Source: Acidimicrobiales bacterium
Lineage (GTDB): Bacteria > Actinomycetota > Acidimicrobiia > Acidimicrobiales > JANYDT01
Assembly (NCBI GenBank): GCA_025358985.1
Contig: JANYHQ010000427.1
Coordinates: forward strand, 1 to 6,453
Length of the DNA: 6,453 bases
Direction of reading: 5' to 3'
The translations under genes were made by a program, and so were the position numbers. Position 1 is the first letter of the stretch, and the number at the start of each line of letters is the position of its first letter. Positions 5,283 through 6,453 of the stretch are shown here, piece by piece. The notes under the pieces are model-generated. The model ran no database searches. It had not been told where the DNA came from and saw nothing but the letters and a program-made list of their open reading frames with translations.

Positions 5283-6453
5283 TGGAATCGCTTTCCTTCG
5301 GCCACCAGCCGTTCGAGAAGTGCCGCAGGCTTCCATACTGGGCCGGCGTGGGCCTCGAATTCCTTGAGTTTGGCCAGTACCACCTTCAGACCCACCAAAT
5401 CGGCGTAGAACATCGGGCCGCCACGATATGCGGGCCAGTTGTAACCATTGATCCAGATGATATCGATGTCTGATGCCCGGATGGCCATCTTATCCTCCAG
5501 AATTTTGGCCCCCTCATTGATCATGGGATATACCAGCCGCTCGATGATCTCTTCTTGGGTAAATGTCCGAGCGGTGGCACCACCATTGGTGGCGAATTCC
5601 CGTACGATGCCTTCAGTCACCGGTGAAGGCGTAGCCGCTCGATTGGCGTCATAGTCATAATAGCCCGCACCGGTTTTTTGGCCTCGTCGATCCAACTCAC
5701 ATAGTCGGTCGCGGATGGTGAGTCCCTTCGAGGACTCCGCCACCCAACCAATATCGAGCCCGGCGAGGTCCGACATCTGGAACGGCCCCATGGCAAACCC
5801 GAACTCCACCAGGGCCCTGTCTACGTCCCACGGCATGGCCCCTTCCATAAGCAGAGCTTGGGCCTCTCGACCACGGGCGGCCAGCATGCGGTTGCCCACA
5901 AATCCGGGGCAGACACCCACCAGGGCGGCCAATTTGCCGATTTTCTTCGCTACCTGCATGGACGTGTTGATGACCGGTAACGAGGTGTGGTCGGCCCGCA
6001 CCACCTCCACCAGTTTCATGACGTTGGCCGGAGAGAAGAAATGAAGTCCAATGACATCTTGCGGCCGAGTGGTCACTGACGCTATCTCATCGACGTTCAA
6101 TCCCGACGTATTGGTACCCAGGATGGCCCCCTGTTTGATGATTGTGTCGAGCTTGGTGAACAGTTCTTTCTTGATGTCCATCCGTTCGAACACCGCTTCT
6201 ATCACCATGTCCACGTCGGCCAACGCCGTGAGTTCCAGCGAAGGAGTGATCATGGCCATCCGTCGGTCCACGTCCGCCAGCGGGAAGCGGCCATTGCGGG
6301 CGCTACGTTCGTAGTTGCCCCTCACCACGCCAAGGCCACGCTCCAGTGCGTCCTGGCTGGTGTCCACGATCGTGACAGGGATGCCAGCGTTGACGAAGTT
6401 CATGGCAATACCGCCTCCCATGGTGCCCGCTCCCACGATGCCCACTTGGTTGA
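5276..6453 (-). CDS. 3-hydroxyacyl-CoA dehydrogenase part of a FadB/FadJ-like enzyme (N-terminus beyond window)
   Basis: The product oxidises (3S)-3-hydroxyacyl-CoA to 3-oxoacyl-CoA with NAD+ in fatty acid beta-oxidation. Numbering from the Val at 6445, the NAD-binding loop is GAGTMGGG (5-12) with D28 at the end of beta-2. The active-site set is S114 (NTSGLN), H135 (HFFSP), E147 and N185 (GFVGNRM); the spacings of 21, 12 and 38 residues match the family exactly. A first C-terminal helical domain includes AMGPFQMSDLAGLDIG (218-233). A second contains NGYNWPAYRGGPMFYAD (333-349), typical of FadB, FadJ and peroxisomal multifunctional enzymes and not of single-domain dehydrogenases. An enoyl-CoA hydratase domain is therefore expected upstream, beyond the right edge. 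The frame stays open to the edge with Asn-Gln before this Val. The GTG at 6445 is unlikely to be the start, since it would clip the first beta-strand. The stop at 5276 converges with the DUF4404-like gene. Confidence 0.95.
   Translation of the reverse strand, partial: NQVGIVGAGTMGGGIAMNFVNAGIPVTIVDTSQDALERGLGVVRGNYERSARNGRFPLADVDRRMAMITPSLELTALADVDMVIEAVFERMDIKKELFTKLDTIIKQGAILGTNTSGLNVDEIASVTTRPQDVIGLHFFSPANVMKLVEVVRADHTSLPVINTSMQVAKKIGKLAALVGVCPGFVGNRMLAARGREAQALLMEGAMPWDVDRALVEFGFAMGPFQMSDLAGLDIGWVAESSKGLTIRDRLCELDRRGQKTGAGYYDYDANRAATPSPVTEGIVREFATNGGATARTFTQEEIIERLVYPMINEGAKILEDKMAIRASDIDIIWINGYNWPAYRGGPMFYADLVGLKVVLAKLKEFEAHAGPVWKPAALLERLVAEGKRFQD

Noticed and set aside
6443..6445. GTG as the start of the 3-hydroxyacyl-CoA dehydrogenase
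   Set aside because: The frame continues to the window edge and starting here would leave almost nothing before the GAGTMG loop. The C-terminal architecture implies a longer bifunctional protein.
1..6453. CRISPR array, tRNA/rRNA, insertion sequence, integrase or phage genes
   Set aside because: No regularly spaced repeats, cloverleaf-like segments, terminal inverted repeats or transposase motifs were seen. Nearly all bases are covered by ordinary metabolic genes.

Overview
The window looks like part of a bacterial chromosome with moderately high GC, most likely an actinobacterium, possibly from the Acidimicrobiia side of the phylum. The pointers are a P450 paired with a small mycobacterial-type 3Fe-4S ferredoxin, an F420-type luciferase-like oxidoreductase, and promoter -10 boxes of the TANNNT form placed exactly 7 nt before ATG starts (leaderless transcription). 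No marker gene fixes the taxon, so this is an inference.

Five genes lie head to tail on the minus strand from 4955 down to 1: an unusual SDR-fold protein with an N-terminal Cys4 motif, a luciferase-like (LLM) F420-dependent oxidoreductase, an isopenicillin-N-synthase-like Fe(II)/2-oxoglutarate dioxygenase, a ferredoxin with a CxxHxxC cluster motif, and a cytochrome P450 whose last few codons run off the left edge. They are tightly packed: a 2-nt gap, then a 4-nt ATGA overlap, then a 55-nt gap holding two small inverted repeats, then another ATGA overlap. This is best read as one operon. Every product is a redox enzyme or an electron carrier: two oxygenases of different chemistry (heme and non-heme iron), a flavin/F420-type enzyme, an SDR-like protein and the P450's likely electron donor. 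No ferredoxin reductase, transporter, regulator or scaffold-building enzyme is present, so the substrate cannot be read from the sequence. Stepwise oxidation of a hydrophobic small molecule (catabolic or tailoring) is the natural guess.

A 77-bp divergent intergenic region (4956-5032) separates the operon from a small plus-strand gene for a DUF4404-like protein (5033-5272). Both directions have a -10-like box ending 7 nt before the ATG, and a spaced inverted repeat sits near the centre between them. The DUF4404 gene converges, with only 3 nt between the stops, on a minus-strand gene covering the right end of the window. That gene encodes the 3-hydroxyacyl-CoA dehydrogenase part of what is probably a FadB/FadJ-like bifunctional beta-oxidation enzyme; its N-terminal part lies beyond the right edge.

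I saw no tRNA, rRNA, CRISPR array, insertion sequence or phage gene. Coding density is very high and no stretch over 300 bases lacks a gene.
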